The notes beneath the pieces are model-generated. The model made no database searches, had not been told where the DNA came from, and saw only the letters and a list, made by a program, of their open reading frames with translations. Shown here one piece after another: positions 53,576-62,603 of a stretch of 64,000 nt of DNA. Numbering within the stretch: the stretch's first letter is position 1; each line of letters begins with the position of its first letter. The stretch comes from Bacteroidota bacterium (GTDB lineage: Bacteria; Bacteroidota; Bacteroidia; Bacteroidales; JAAUTT01), in contig JAUZOO010000004.1 of NCBI GenBank assembly GCA_030706405.1, positions 459,720 to 523,719 on the forward strand, given 5' to 3'. The position numbers and the translations under genes were made by a program.

Positions 53576-55615
53576 TTATGGCTTATCTATCGTAAAATTC
53601 TTTATAATGTAATCCAATTCATAGACAGGTCTTTCTATGTCATAAGGTATTGGCATTTTACTGAACTGTTGAAAATAAAGTAAACAGCCATCTTTCCATA
53701 TTCGAACATTTTGAGATTGACTGCGGAGTTTGCTTTGAACGGCAAAAAAACGCTCTGCATCCATGTACGGCTGAACCTTATCCCACTCTTTTTGGAATTC
53801 GCGGACTTGTTTTTGCCCGGCATCGTAACGATAGCAAATTTCGTCCCATAAGGTACGTCCGCTTTGCATTTTATGGCTCCACGACACATGATGGAACCAA
53901 AGCAAATATGTTTCGGGACATGTTTGCAGGTTATTAAGTTGCGACCGGAGGGGTTCGCTGTATTGACTTACAGCATCGGAACCGCTGATAGTTCTATCAA
54001 AACCTACTCCAAATGTGTCTGCCTTATGGTAATAAGGCGGAGTCCAGTCTTTTCTTACATCCTGGGGACCCCACCACGGACCCGGGCCATAATGGTCGGA
54101 TGGAGCAAAAATGTGGTGAAAACCAAGGGGCATCATATAGTCAACAGCAACCTCGCGGCTTTTCAGCATTATTTGTTTTACAGGTGCCAGGAAGTTGACA
54201 TACCAATCATTTGAAGGCTCACCATTTGCAAATGTTTGTTTAATCCACTCGTCGGCAATTTTTTCGCTTGTTAACTGGTTGTTCCAAGCCAGGCGTCCAA
54301 ACGCATACCAGTTTGATTGCGCAAAATGATGCCCACACCAGTTGGCATCAATTCCTATATTGGCAACACCTGCAATTGCAGTATGTTTTTGCGGGAAAAT
54401 GCTTCCATCGGTAGTCCGGGCAACGGTACTTCCGATACCTTCCTGATAAGTCTCACTGTTTAAGCATTCTTCCCACATGGGAGCTAGATATACCAGGTGT
54501 ATTGAATGACCAAGATACTCTTGTGTTATTTGCAGCTCGGGCATTACAGAAGTCTTTTTCATTGCACCGAAAAGAGGATTAAACGGTTCGCGTGGCTGAA
54601 AATCGATAGGGCCGTTTTTTACCTGAACAATTATATTGTCGCGAAATTTACCGTCGAGGGGCATAAACTCCTTGTAAGCCTGGCAAGCGCGATCTTTGCT
54701 GTTTGCTTCATAAACAAATGCACGCCACATAACGATACCTCCGTAGGGTTTAAGCGCATCGGCCATCATATTGGCTCCATCGGCATGGGTACGGCCAAAA
54801 TCCTGCGGGCCAGGTTGCCCTTCGCTGTTTGCTTTTACCAAAAAGCCACCAAAATCGGGTATCAGCGAGTATATTTCTTTTATTTTGTTTTTCCACCAAC
54901 CGATAACTGCAGGATCTAATGGGTCGGCAGTTTTTAATCCGCCAATTAAAGATGGCGACGAAAATTTAACCGAAAGATATGTTTTAATGCCATAGGGGCG
55001 CAGTACTTCAGCAATAGCCTTCACTTTTTTGAGGCATTCGGTTGTTAACATCAGTTGCGAGGCATTCACATTATTTAGCACTGCCCCGTTAATTCCAATG
55101 GATGCATTGGCTCGGGCATATTCTCTCCATATACTTTTATCTTTATCGGTTACAGCATACCCTTTGTCTTCATCGTGCCAAAAAATAGAAGCTCCGGCGT
55201 ATCCTCGCTCTATCGTCCCATCCATATTATCCCAATGGTTTAGTACACGAAGCTCGTACGAAGGATTTGAGATTTCCTCCTTAACTGCCTGTTTTAATTG
55301 CTGACGACGCAATAATTCGTAAACTCCATATAAGATTCCAAGTTCAGTGTTGGCTTGTATTTCATTTTCGGTGAATTTAAAACCATCGCCTTTAATTGCC
55401 TTGTCTTTTTTAATGTTCAAAACAATTTTAGCTCCGGATTTTCCCTGCCACCCTTGGGTTAGTTCCTGTTTTGCAATAGTAAGCGTAGGCGACTCTTTGG
55501 AACAAACAATAGTTACCTCTCCCGTATTTTTAGCTCTAAGCCATAGCTCGTGACCATTTTCTGCTCGCAAATAAGGAGCCATAAAAAACAAAATAATGCT
55601 AAGACAAATTCTCAT
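53576..55615 (-). CDS. aguA: GH67 alpha-glucuronidase, exported
   Basis: The 679-residue protein has a signal peptide (MRICLSIILFFMAPYLRA). Full GH67 layout: N-terminal alpha/beta domain (about 20-120), TIM barrel (about 125-440) and C-terminal helical domain. VKANSEGQPGPQDFGRTHAD gives the acid Glu265; KNGPIDFQPREPFNPLFG gives Asp338 and ELQITQEYLG gives Glu366. All three are exactly 27 residues before the Cellvibrio GlcA67A residues (292, 365, 393), so spacing is conserved. It removes 4-O-methylglucuronate from the non-reducing terminal xylose of oligosaccharides. GH115 copies handle internal positions. Confidence 0.95.
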   Translation of the reverse strand: MRICLSIILFFMAPYLRAENGHELWLRAKNTGEVTIVCSKESPTLTIAKQELTQGWQGKSGAKIVLNIKKDKAIKGDGFKFTENEIQANTELGILYGVYELLRRQQLKQAVKEEISNPSYELRVLNHWDNMDGTIERGYAGASIFWHDEDKGYAVTDKDKSIWREYARANASIGINGAVLNNVNASQLMLTTECLKKVKAIAEVLRPYGIKTYLSVKFSSPSLIGGLKTADPLDPAVIGWWKNKIKEIYSLIPDFGGFLVKANSEGQPGPQDFGRTHADGANMMADALKPYGGIVMWRAFVYEANSKDRACQAYKEFMPLDGKFRDNIIVQVKNGPIDFQPREPFNPLFGAMKKTSVMPELQITQEYLGHSIHLVYLAPMWEECLNSETYQEGIGSTVARTTDGSIFPQKHTAIAGVANIGIDANWCGHHFAQSNWYAFGRLAWNNQLTSEKIADEWIKQTFANGEPSNDWYVNFLAPVKQIMLKSREVAVDYMMPLGFHHIFAPSDHYGPGPWWGPQDVRKDWTPPYYHKADTFGVGFDRTISGSDAVSQYSEPLRSQLNNLQTCPETYLLWFHHVSWSHKMQSGRTLWDEICYRYDAGQKQVREFQKEWDKVQPYMDAERFFAVQSKLRSQSQNVRIWKDGCLLYFQQFSKMPIPYDIERPVYELDYIIKNFTIDKP

Positions 55616-55698
55616 CCGTAATAATTTATAAAACTGTCAATTCTCTGTAATTTGGGTATTCAAGAGTTTACCCGTTTTCTATACAAATGGGTAAATCC

Positions 55699-55925
55699 TT
55701 ATTTTTTAATCACTTTTCTTACCGTGGTTTCATTCATACTTTCTATTTTGATGAAGTATACACCCGACGGGTATTTATCCATGCCAATAGCATTTGTATT
55801 CTGGCTGGCATTAATCATTATTAGCTCCTGCCCCTAGTTATTGTATAAAAGTATTTTAGACGTAGCCTTTTGGACAGATTTTTTCTTATCATTTGATGAT
55901 ATATTTTTTCTAAACATGTTTCTTA
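55699..55925 (-). pseudogene. Type IX sorting-domain relic with premature stop
   Basis: The minus strand encodes the end of a type A C-terminal sorting domain: TSKILLYNN, then TAG, then GQELIMINASQNTNAIGM, DKYPSGVYFIKIES and VRKVIKK with TAA at 55699. The stop falls where the family has Gln (YNNQGQ), a one-base CAG to TAG change at 55834-55836. No other domain of the parent survives next to it. Either the GH30 upstream once had this tail, or it belonged to a deleted gene. Confidence 0.65.
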
Positions 55926-56005
55926 CCAAAGGGGATTACAGACATAAAAAGTGTAAAATTGTTTCTTTGGTTAAGTTAATTAAAGTTTTAAGTAGGGAAG
56001 AATAT

Positions 56006-56039
56006 CCCCTCTTTTCGAGAAAATCCAAGAAAAGAGGGG
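56006..56039. terminator. Strong hairpin downstream of GH30
   Basis: CCCCTCTTTTC (56006-56016) and GAAAAGAGGGG (56029-56039) form a perfect 11-bp stem around 12 bases. It is 34 bases beyond the GH30 stop on the minus strand. It has an A-run rather than a U-run on the exit side, so it may protect the mRNA end as well as terminate. Confidence 0.6.
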
Positions 56040-56072
56040 AAAAAACAGTTATATTAGGTTTTATACAAATAC

Positions 56073-57266
56073 TTAGTACTGATGAAAAGTAGTAACGCTC
56101 TGGGCTGGCAATGTGTATAAAAAAGCATTGTTAGATACAGTTACTGTACCCTTGCTGGCCATATTTTCGCTTCCTGACGTACGGTGAACATTAAAAGAGG
56201 TAAGACCACTTATGTTTTGAATTGAAAACGACTGGATAACAGATGATGAGCTGGTATTGACAGCGACAACAACAATACCATTATTGCGATAAGCAGTTAC
56301 ATATACACCGGAAGTTGGGTTGTAAGTTGCTGCGATTCGCGTTTTTCCAGGGCGTATCCATTTGGCAAACTGACCCATGATGTACCCGTTTTTGTAAATG
56401 GTGCCGCTACTATTGACCAAATTGCTTCCATCAGTAGCACCTTCATTTACCCACCACCAACAGTAAGCGCTAAACTTATTGTTCATTGCATCGCTTATCT
56501 CTTTGGCAAGTGTCATACATGCAGTAATGTCAGTTTGAGAATTTTCAATAAAGTGCTCTGTTTCCCAAACATGTTTTCCCTTGTCAAGTGCATTCTGATG
56601 GACGACATTGCCACCGCCATAAAAATGACCGGCTACCACGGAGATTTTGCTACTAGCTGTGGCATCATTGAGCACCGGATCTGAATAGGAGTCATTGAAA
56701 TTAATGGCTTCCGGCATTATAATTGGCTTACCGATAGTGGAAGCGTTGTTTTTGATAAAATTCAGAATTTCCGTTGGTGTCCAACGGATCTGCGTTGATA
56801 CATTACCATCCGGCTCGTTAAAAGGAGATACGTAATCGACATTTTTGTTAGCTGCCTCAGTTTTGATCCAATTGGCATAATCTGCATAGCGAGATGAAGG
56901 TAAATGTCCGGAGCTACCCCAGCTACGATCGGCCCATGCTGTTGCAAATACCACTGCACCTGCATTATGGGCAGCAGTTATGTTTGCGGCGGGGGTAACG
57001 TAGTCACCCGAATTTGGATTAATGAAGGCCCGGAATATTGACATTCCAATAGTAGTATAAAGTGCATCGCTTTTTGCACTACTGAGTGTCCCGCTCCATC
57101 CGTCGGAAAAACCAAACCCATCAATAGATTGATAAGTTGTGCCACCATCAATAACTGCAGCACTTTTTAAATGTTTACTTGTTTCAGATTTTTGATCAAA
57201 CTCTTTTGAACATCCAATAAAAGACAATAAACATGTTGTTGTAAAAATCAATAATCTTGTTTTCAT
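56073..57266 (-). CDS. GH30 (subfamily 8-like) xylanase, lipoprotein
   Basis: The 397-residue protein has a lipobox LSFIGC (lipidated Cys19), so it is membrane-anchored. Barrel marks: SIDGFGFSDGW (47-57), ATAWADRSWGS, acid/base in SPFNEPD (Glu151), and nucleophile in HVWETEHF (Glu237). The C-terminal beta side domain (RIAATYNPTSGVYVTAYRN onward) is standard. Characterised subfamily 8 glucuronoxylanases have an Arg-rich turn (WWYIRR-like) after the beta-8 tryptophans that grips glucuronate. Here the turn reads CWWWVNEGATDG with no Arg, so glucuronate dependence is doubtful. It is the first enzyme gene after HTCS2. Confidence 0.85.
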   Translation of the reverse strand: MKTRLLIFTTTCLLSFIGCSKEFDQKSETSKHLKSAAVIDGGTTYQSIDGFGFSDGWSGTLSSAKSDALYTTIGMSIFRAFINPNSGDYVTPAANITAAHNAGAVVFATAWADRSWGSSGHLPSSRYADYANWIKTEAANKNVDYVSPFNEPDGNVSTQIRWTPTEILNFIKNNASTIGKPIIMPEAINFNDSYSDPVLNDATASSKISVVAGHFYGGGNVVHQNALDKGKHVWETEHFIENSQTDITACMTLAKEISDAMNNKFSAYCWWWVNEGATDGSNLVNSSGTIYKNGYIMGQFAKWIRPGKTRIAATYNPTSGVYVTAYRNNGIVVVAVNTSSSSVIQSFSIQNISGLTSFNVHRTSGSENMASKGTVTVSNNAFLYTLPAQSVTTFHQY

Positions 57267-57755
57267 AAAAGTTAGTTAAGTTGTTAATGAAACATAAAAA
57301 TCAAATTCTAAATTAATGTGTTGAACAAAGTCACTTACTAAATAATAATAAACTGCACCATCCGTTAGTTTTAAGATATTATCCACCTCCTTTCATGTAA
57401 AATTTACAATTGAACTATGATTACCTCATAGAAAATATGGTGCATTGCAGTTAATTCACTTGTAAAACAATAGTAATAACTTAATGCACCTAAAATTTAG
57501 TTACAACTATATTTGCAGTTTTAGAGATTTCTGTAAGGAACTATCCTTGCCTCAACATCATATATTAAAGGCAAGTGTCATTGCGAATATAAGGGGAGCA
57601 AAATAAACAGGACAGGACAGTCTGTTGTTTTCTATAGTACAAATGGTTGTTGGAAGTGAAATAAAACAATTGGTACAGGTATTATACCAACATGCTAGTT
57701 ACTAGCTTTATATATAAAAGATATTGAATGTTTGTGTATTCCTTTTTGACTCTGG
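57267..57755. other. Leader region of GH30 / 3' flank of HTCS2
   Basis: A 489-bp AT-rich gap should hold the HTCS2 terminator and the GH30 promoter. Near the regulator a small GCTAG/CTAGC inverted repeat occurs, and a CTTGCCT/AGGCAAG pair lies near 57550. I see no canonical -7 box close to the GH30 start and no coding relic. Confidence 0.4.
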
Positions 57756-60700
57756 TTAGTCTAAAATTTTATTACGATACTGTGAAGGTAAAACACCGAA
57801 TGCTTCTTTAAAATATTTCGAAAAGTACTTCTGAGTATTGAACCCTACCATTTCGGACACTACTGCTACCGGATATTTACCCTGTACCAGTAGTTGTGCA
57901 GCCCTCTTTAATCTCAATGTCCTAATAAATTCAGAGGGAGTGAGCCCTGTAATTGAATGTAGTTTTTTGTACAACACTGTACGATCCATATTCATATCCA
58001 GGCTCATTTGATAAACTGAATAATCGGCGTTAGCCATGTTGCGCTCTATACAATCGAGTGCCTTACGAATCAGTTGTTTATCGACCGAACTGATGGTAAT
58101 ATCTGCCGGGCTTACCTCTAATTTCCTTTTAAACTGTTCTTTACGTATGTTTCGTTGTTCTATTAACTGATTGATGCGCAGTCGAAGAAAGTCGAGGTTA
58201 AATGGTTTTGAGATATATTCGTCAGCCCCTGCTTTATATCCTTCAAACTTGTGTTCTTCTGAGCTTTTTGCAGTTAATAGAACGACAGGAATGTGGGATG
58301 TGGTTATATCGGATTTAATGCGTTTGCATAATTCGTGTCCGTCCATTTCAGGCATCATTACGTCGCTGATAATTAGATCTGGCAATTCTCCCATGGCAGT
58401 TTTTACTCCATCAGCTCCGTTCCCGGCTTCAAATATTACATATAGCTGCTTGAGTTCTGATGAAATGAAATGTCTCAATTCTGTATTATCTTCTACTATA
58501 AGTATTTTATAAGGTTTTTTCAATGATTTATCTGCATTCAACGACTCATTGTTTTCCTCTGAAGAACGGACATCTTCTGTGTTGTATTTAGCAGGTTGTG
58601 GTTTAAGAGTTGCAGGTAATACAACGGTAAAAACAGTTGTTATTCCTAGGTCGCTCTCAATTGTTATTTCACCGGAATGTAATTTTACATACTCATTAAC
58701 CAAATGTAAGCCAATGCCACTACCCTGATGTCCCCCTTGTGCCTGATAGAAATTGTTAAAGATGTTTGGAATTTCACTGGCTGGTATCCCAATGCCCGTG
58801 TCAGTAACTTTAAATTTGACAACATTTTGTTCGTGCAAAAGGGAGAAAATGATTGTGCCACTTTCAGGGGTAAATTTAAAAGCGTTGGATAATAAGTTAT
58901 TAACCACACGATAAAGCTTACTTTGATCAAAATACATCCATATTTCCTGTTCGGGGCATTTAACGGTGAAATTTATCTTTTTTTCTTCCGCCAATTTTTC
59001 GAAAAGAATTTTAAATTGCCCAACAAATTCGGTGATGTTGCCAAGTGACAGGTTAAGTTTTTCGCCTACCACCTCTAAACGCCTGTAGTCGAGCAATTGA
59101 TTTACAAGGCCAAGCAAATCTTTGGCATGTTTCCAGACAACCTGAATTTTATTTTCCAGTATTGTGCCCCGTGTCTCTTTAAGGATTGATTCAAGAGGTG
59201 TTATTATTAGGGTTAAAGGGGTTCGGAACTCATGACTGATGTTTGTAAAAAATTCGAACTTCATTTGGTTCAGTTTTTCCTCGTTTATACGCGCAAGCTT
59301 CCTGAGGCTGCGCTGTTTGTAGTTGGAAACGACAATGTAAAGCAGCACCGACAATAAAATCAAATAGACGAAATAGGCAACAGTTGTTTTCCAAAACGGG
59401 GGCCTGATAATAATTGTAAGTTGGGCATAATCGTTTCCCCACTCTTTGCTATTGTTGGCAGCTTTTACCTGCAACCTGTATGTACCTGGTTTTAAATTTG
59501 TAAAACTGACATGGCCGGTTCCATCGGATGTAAGGCTTTCGTTCCATTGGTTGTTATTGCCAACTAACCTGTAGCGATAGTATGTTTGAGACGGATTTAC
59601 ATAATTTAGTGCAGAAAAGCTTATGCTAATAAAATTTTGATTGTAATTTAACTTCACTGTATCGATTACAGAAATAGCACGAGGCAAAACTATTCGATTG
59701 TTGTACTTTTCTCCTGTTTTTATTGGTGTTCCAAACAATGCTAAGTTTGTGAACAATGGTTTGGGCAATTTTCGACTTATCCAGGCTTTTTGCAAGCCAA
59801 GCATATTAAAGCCTCCTATACCACCAAAGAAGAGTTGATTACTTGAGGCTTTATAAACCGATTGGGCAATAAACTCATTATTAATAACTCCGTCGAAGTG
59901 GTTGAAGTTACTAATGGTAAATTTCAAATCTGTAGCTGTTAAATTTACTGTTATCCGGGAAATTCCTCCTGCTGTTGTTACCCAAACTATTCCGTACCCG
60001 TCTTCAACAATTCCTTTTATATTATTATTTATTAATCCATTATCAGTATAAAGAGCGTATATTTTATCTGCGTTTTCAGCCCAGACGTATATTCCGTCCA
60101 TAGTTCCAATCCACACTAAACCCCGGCTATCTTTTGCACAACAAGTATACGGTTTTATATTGTTTTGCAGCAATTTACCCACCGGATACGAAATTATCCT
60201 TTGTTTGTAATTGATTAAAAAAACTTTGGAGCTACTAATCCCCAATAAGGATGAATTATTAAACGGGATAATTTGCGAAACCGGTTCAGGTAAACGATTA
60301 CAGGAATTAAATTTCACAGGCTCAAAAGAGTGATTATTTTCATCAAGCAGCCATACCTCGTTATCAGATGTACTCATAAGTAGCTTGTCGTCAAGAGCTA
60401 TTACCCTTCGAATAGGTTTATTTTGTGGTGTAGCGAATTCAGCTTTATCTTTTACAATTTTAAACAGACCTTTGTTAGCAGAGGGAAGCCATATGTTACC
60501 TTTTTTGTCGGGAACAAGCTCCAAACATGTTATGTCTGGGGGTAAACCTTTAAAAAGAGATAAAGTATTGGTTTGTCTATTGAGAATATATAAACCATTT
60601 GAAGTTCCCACTAACGATTTATTTAAACCTACATCCAAAAAGCAATTTACCTCTATGTCCCTTTTCTGAGGCTCGAAACATGATTTACCAAAGAACCGAA

Positions 60701-61730
60701 ACTTGAAACGGTCGGGATGGTAGTAAAGTAAACCACGATTGAGAGTCCCTATCCAAAGCCCACCCTGATTGTCGCAATACAAGGCAAAGGCATCGGTAGA
60801 AACTTTAGTTTCATCTATTAAATGGTAGTTTTCATATAAATGTATGTTGCCAGTATTTTCTTCTACTTTCCATAAGCCAGTTCTGGAAAGTAGCCAGACA
60901 TTTTTACAATTATCAATAGATATATTCCGCAATCCATTATCGGTTTTCAGAACAGTTGACCATTCACGGTTATGGGCAATAAATTTTTTTAATATTCCCG
61001 TTTTAGCACTATACAGTGTGTAAAGAGTATCTCCTGTCTGCGCTATTTTGAGTGAATTTTCATAAAGTGCGGTTTCATTTATATCTAAAATATTTGTTTG
61101 ATAATTGAGTTTTCTTGTCCTTAAATCATAACACAACATAAGTCCACTACTATAAAAAAGAAATACTTCCTTCCCGATTACCGAAACATTGCAAAGCTTT
61201 TCCTTTCGAAGGACTGGGTATGATAGATGCTCCATAAATACTTTAAAACCGGACGTAGTTGCAGGTTTATAAATGAGTTTATCACTGGATGTAACCATCC
61301 AATAATCGTGGTGTATATCTAAGAAAAAATCGACTATGGGTTCTCCGTTTCCAAGCTTTCGCAAAACATTGGCTGGGTGAGGTACAAAAGTTTCACTGTT
61401 TAAATCAATCAGTCTTATTTGATGTTTGGTTTTAATCCATAGATAATTCCTGTCAGTATAAGCTTGGTTATAAAAATTATAACGAGAAAGAGAATCTACA
61501 TTTACAGCGTTTTCATGCAGTTGTTTAAAATTTGTTCCATCGTAAATATTGGTTATCCCAACAGTACATATTATCAGCCTACCATCCTGTAATTGAACAA
61601 TATCTCTTACACGATTGTCCGAAAGACCATTGTTGCTATCAATAATACTAAATATCAAATCGGATTGGGAATATGATGTCCCAATGTTAATAAGAATTAC
61701 AGCAGTTAGAACTAATAAATGTCGAAACAT
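57756..61730 (-). CDS. Hybrid two-component system regulator (HTCS) 2
   Basis: The 1324-residue protein has a signal peptide (MFRHLLVLTAVILINIGTSYS). Periplasmic propeller repeats (GGLWIGTLNRGLLYYHPD and others, to about 660) are followed by a Y_Y_Y domain (about 680-770), a membrane span (about 782-802, VYLILLSVLLYIVVS) and a HisKA with His833 in NISHEFRTPL. HATPase (TDTGIGIPASEI), receiver with Asp1123 in ISDVMMPEMDGHEL, and AraC HTH (AVVSEMVGFNTQKYFSKYF) complete it. Same architecture as HTCS1 but clearly diverged in the sensor. It is placed to control the block 2 glucuronidase genes downstream. Confidence 0.93.
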   Translation of the reverse strand: MFRHLLVLTAVILINIGTSYSQSDLIFSIIDSNNGLSDNRVRDIVQLQDGRLIICTVGITNIYDGTNFKQLHENAVNVDSLSRYNFYNQAYTDRNYLWIKTKHQIRLIDLNSETFVPHPANVLRKLGNGEPIVDFFLDIHHDYWMVTSSDKLIYKPATTSGFKVFMEHLSYPVLRKEKLCNVSVIGKEVFLFYSSGLMLCYDLRTRKLNYQTNILDINETALYENSLKIAQTGDTLYTLYSAKTGILKKFIAHNREWSTVLKTDNGLRNISIDNCKNVWLLSRTGLWKVEENTGNIHLYENYHLIDETKVSTDAFALYCDNQGGLWIGTLNRGLLYYHPDRFKFRFFGKSCFEPQKRDIEVNCFLDVGLNKSLVGTSNGLYILNRQTNTLSLFKGLPPDITCLELVPDKKGNIWLPSANKGLFKIVKDKAEFATPQNKPIRRVIALDDKLLMSTSDNEVWLLDENNHSFEPVKFNSCNRLPEPVSQIIPFNNSSLLGISSSKVFLINYKQRIISYPVGKLLQNNIKPYTCCAKDSRGLVWIGTMDGIYVWAENADKIYALYTDNGLINNNIKGIVEDGYGIVWVTTAGGISRITVNLTATDLKFTISNFNHFDGVINNEFIAQSVYKASSNQLFFGGIGGFNMLGLQKAWISRKLPKPLFTNLALFGTPIKTGEKYNNRIVLPRAISVIDTVKLNYNQNFISISFSALNYVNPSQTYYRYRLVGNNNQWNESLTSDGTGHVSFTNLKPGTYRLQVKAANNSKEWGNDYAQLTIIIRPPFWKTTVAYFVYLILLSVLLYIVVSNYKQRSLRKLARINEEKLNQMKFEFFTNISHEFRTPLTLIITPLESILKETRGTILENKIQVVWKHAKDLLGLVNQLLDYRRLEVVGEKLNLSLGNITEFVGQFKILFEKLAEEKKINFTVKCPEQEIWMYFDQSKLYRVVNNLLSNAFKFTPESGTIIFSLLHEQNVVKFKVTDTGIGIPASEIPNIFNNFYQAQGGHQGSGIGLHLVNEYVKLHSGEITIESDLGITTVFTVVLPATLKPQPAKYNTEDVRSSEENNESLNADKSLKKPYKILIVEDNTELRHFISSELKQLYVIFEAGNGADGVKTAMGELPDLIISDVMMPEMDGHELCKRIKSDITTSHIPVVLLTAKSSEEHKFEGYKAGADEYISKPFNLDFLRLRINQLIEQRNIRKEQFKRKLEVSPADITISSVDKQLIRKALDCIERNMANADYSVYQMSLDMNMDRTVLYKKLHSITGLTPSEFIRTLRLKRAAQLLVQGKYPVAVVSEMVGFNTQKYFSKYFKEAFGVLPSQYRNKILD

Positions 61731-62123
61731 TTTCTTTTACATCATTCAATTCAAAATGAACTATTGTATAAGCAAAGGTATCCTTTTGTACGCGTTTATT
61801 CAGGAAAACTTTGTGTTTCTTAGTTAGTATTTACCCATACTTTCAAAAGCCAATGAAATATTAATGACTCCCGATAAAGGATACATTTGGGAGAAAAAGG
61901 AGCATTTTTGACGATTCTGAAAAGGTGAAATATTTAATGCAATATTCATAAAAACAAATTGTTGCATATTAATTACTACCATTCGGCTTAACATATCTTC
62001 AAATTGGATGCAAAAAATTAACCTGTGAAAATGACATTTATGAACTACTATATTTGAAAATCCTAATTCATCAAACTTCCTTCTTTTGATGTGTTAGATA
62101 CCCTTTCCGGCAAAAGGATATTT
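61731..62123. other. Leader of HTCS2 and boundary to mobile DNA
   Basis: The first 60 bp hold the HTCS2 promoter. The remainder is AT-rich and without ORF or repeat that I can support. The final 20 bp before 62124 merge into GC-richer sequence shared with the small ORF that follows. Confidence 0.4.
61773..61780 (-). promoter_or_regulatory. Putative -7 box for HTCS2
   Basis: Minus strand TACCTTTG (61780-61773) matches TAnnTTTG. It is about 43 bp upstream of the HTCS2 ATG at 61730, leaving a leader of roughly 35 bases. The -33 element is weak. Confidence 0.5.
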
Positions 62124-62603
62124 TTAAAAGGAACCAAAGAAAAGTGCTTGGCTGACTAAACTCACGCCGGTTATCGCCTTCGCTTGGACAGCACCCAGCC
62201 GTAAAAGGAATGCTTTGTTGACGGCTGCGCCGGGAAGACCGATTAAAGAGAATAACCGGTCATAAGGGTTCGTTGTAGTTTTTGCCGTTGGGGTTGATTG
62301 GATTGTTTTGTAGCCGGAACGAAACGCGAAGTTGCAGGCGGCGGCTTGCCAGTTTTTCATGGGTGTTTTGCCACCTACTTTCCAACCGTTGCTTTCGAAG
62401 TGGTTGAAAAATTTTTTGGCTTCGAGCTCAGAATGGTTTTCTTCTTTGAAAAATGTGATGGTTTCTTCGAGGGTTGGCCGGATGAACTCTTTTTCTTTTT
62501 TTGAGTTTTCGTTTTTCAACTGGACTTCAGTTTTGACAACTTCCGCTTTTTTTCTTTTGGCTTTTTGAGGGATTTTAAGAATTGAATTTTGAGATTTCAT
62601 CAT
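62124..62603 (-). CDS. Small mobile-element-associated hypothetical protein
   Basis: The 159-residue protein starts at tandem Met codons directly against the left flank of the IS4 element. Residues 1-45 are Lys-rich. Residues about 48-100 (EETITFFKEENHSELEAKKFFNHF...) lead into GWKVGGKTPMKNWQAAACNF, a segment typical of replication- or regulator-type proteins of Bacteroidota integrative elements. The last about 50 residues (AFLLRLGAVQAKAITGVSLV and on) do not fit that family and look like read-through into a common non-coding stretch. The C-terminus may therefore be altered by frameshift. Confidence 0.5.
   Translation of the reverse strand: MMKSQNSILKIPQKAKRKKAEVVKTEVQLKNENSKKEKEFIRPTLEETITFFKEENHSELEAKKFFNHFESNGWKVGGKTPMKNWQAAACNFAFRSGYKTIQSTPTAKTTTNPYDRLFSLIGLPGAAVNKAFLLRLGAVQAKAITGVSLVSQALFFGSF

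Noticed and set aside
55841..56092. Plus-strand ORF of 83 codons near the GH30 end
   Set aside because: It crosses the strong hairpin and the sorting-domain relic in antisense and encodes only Lys/Phe-rich sequence.
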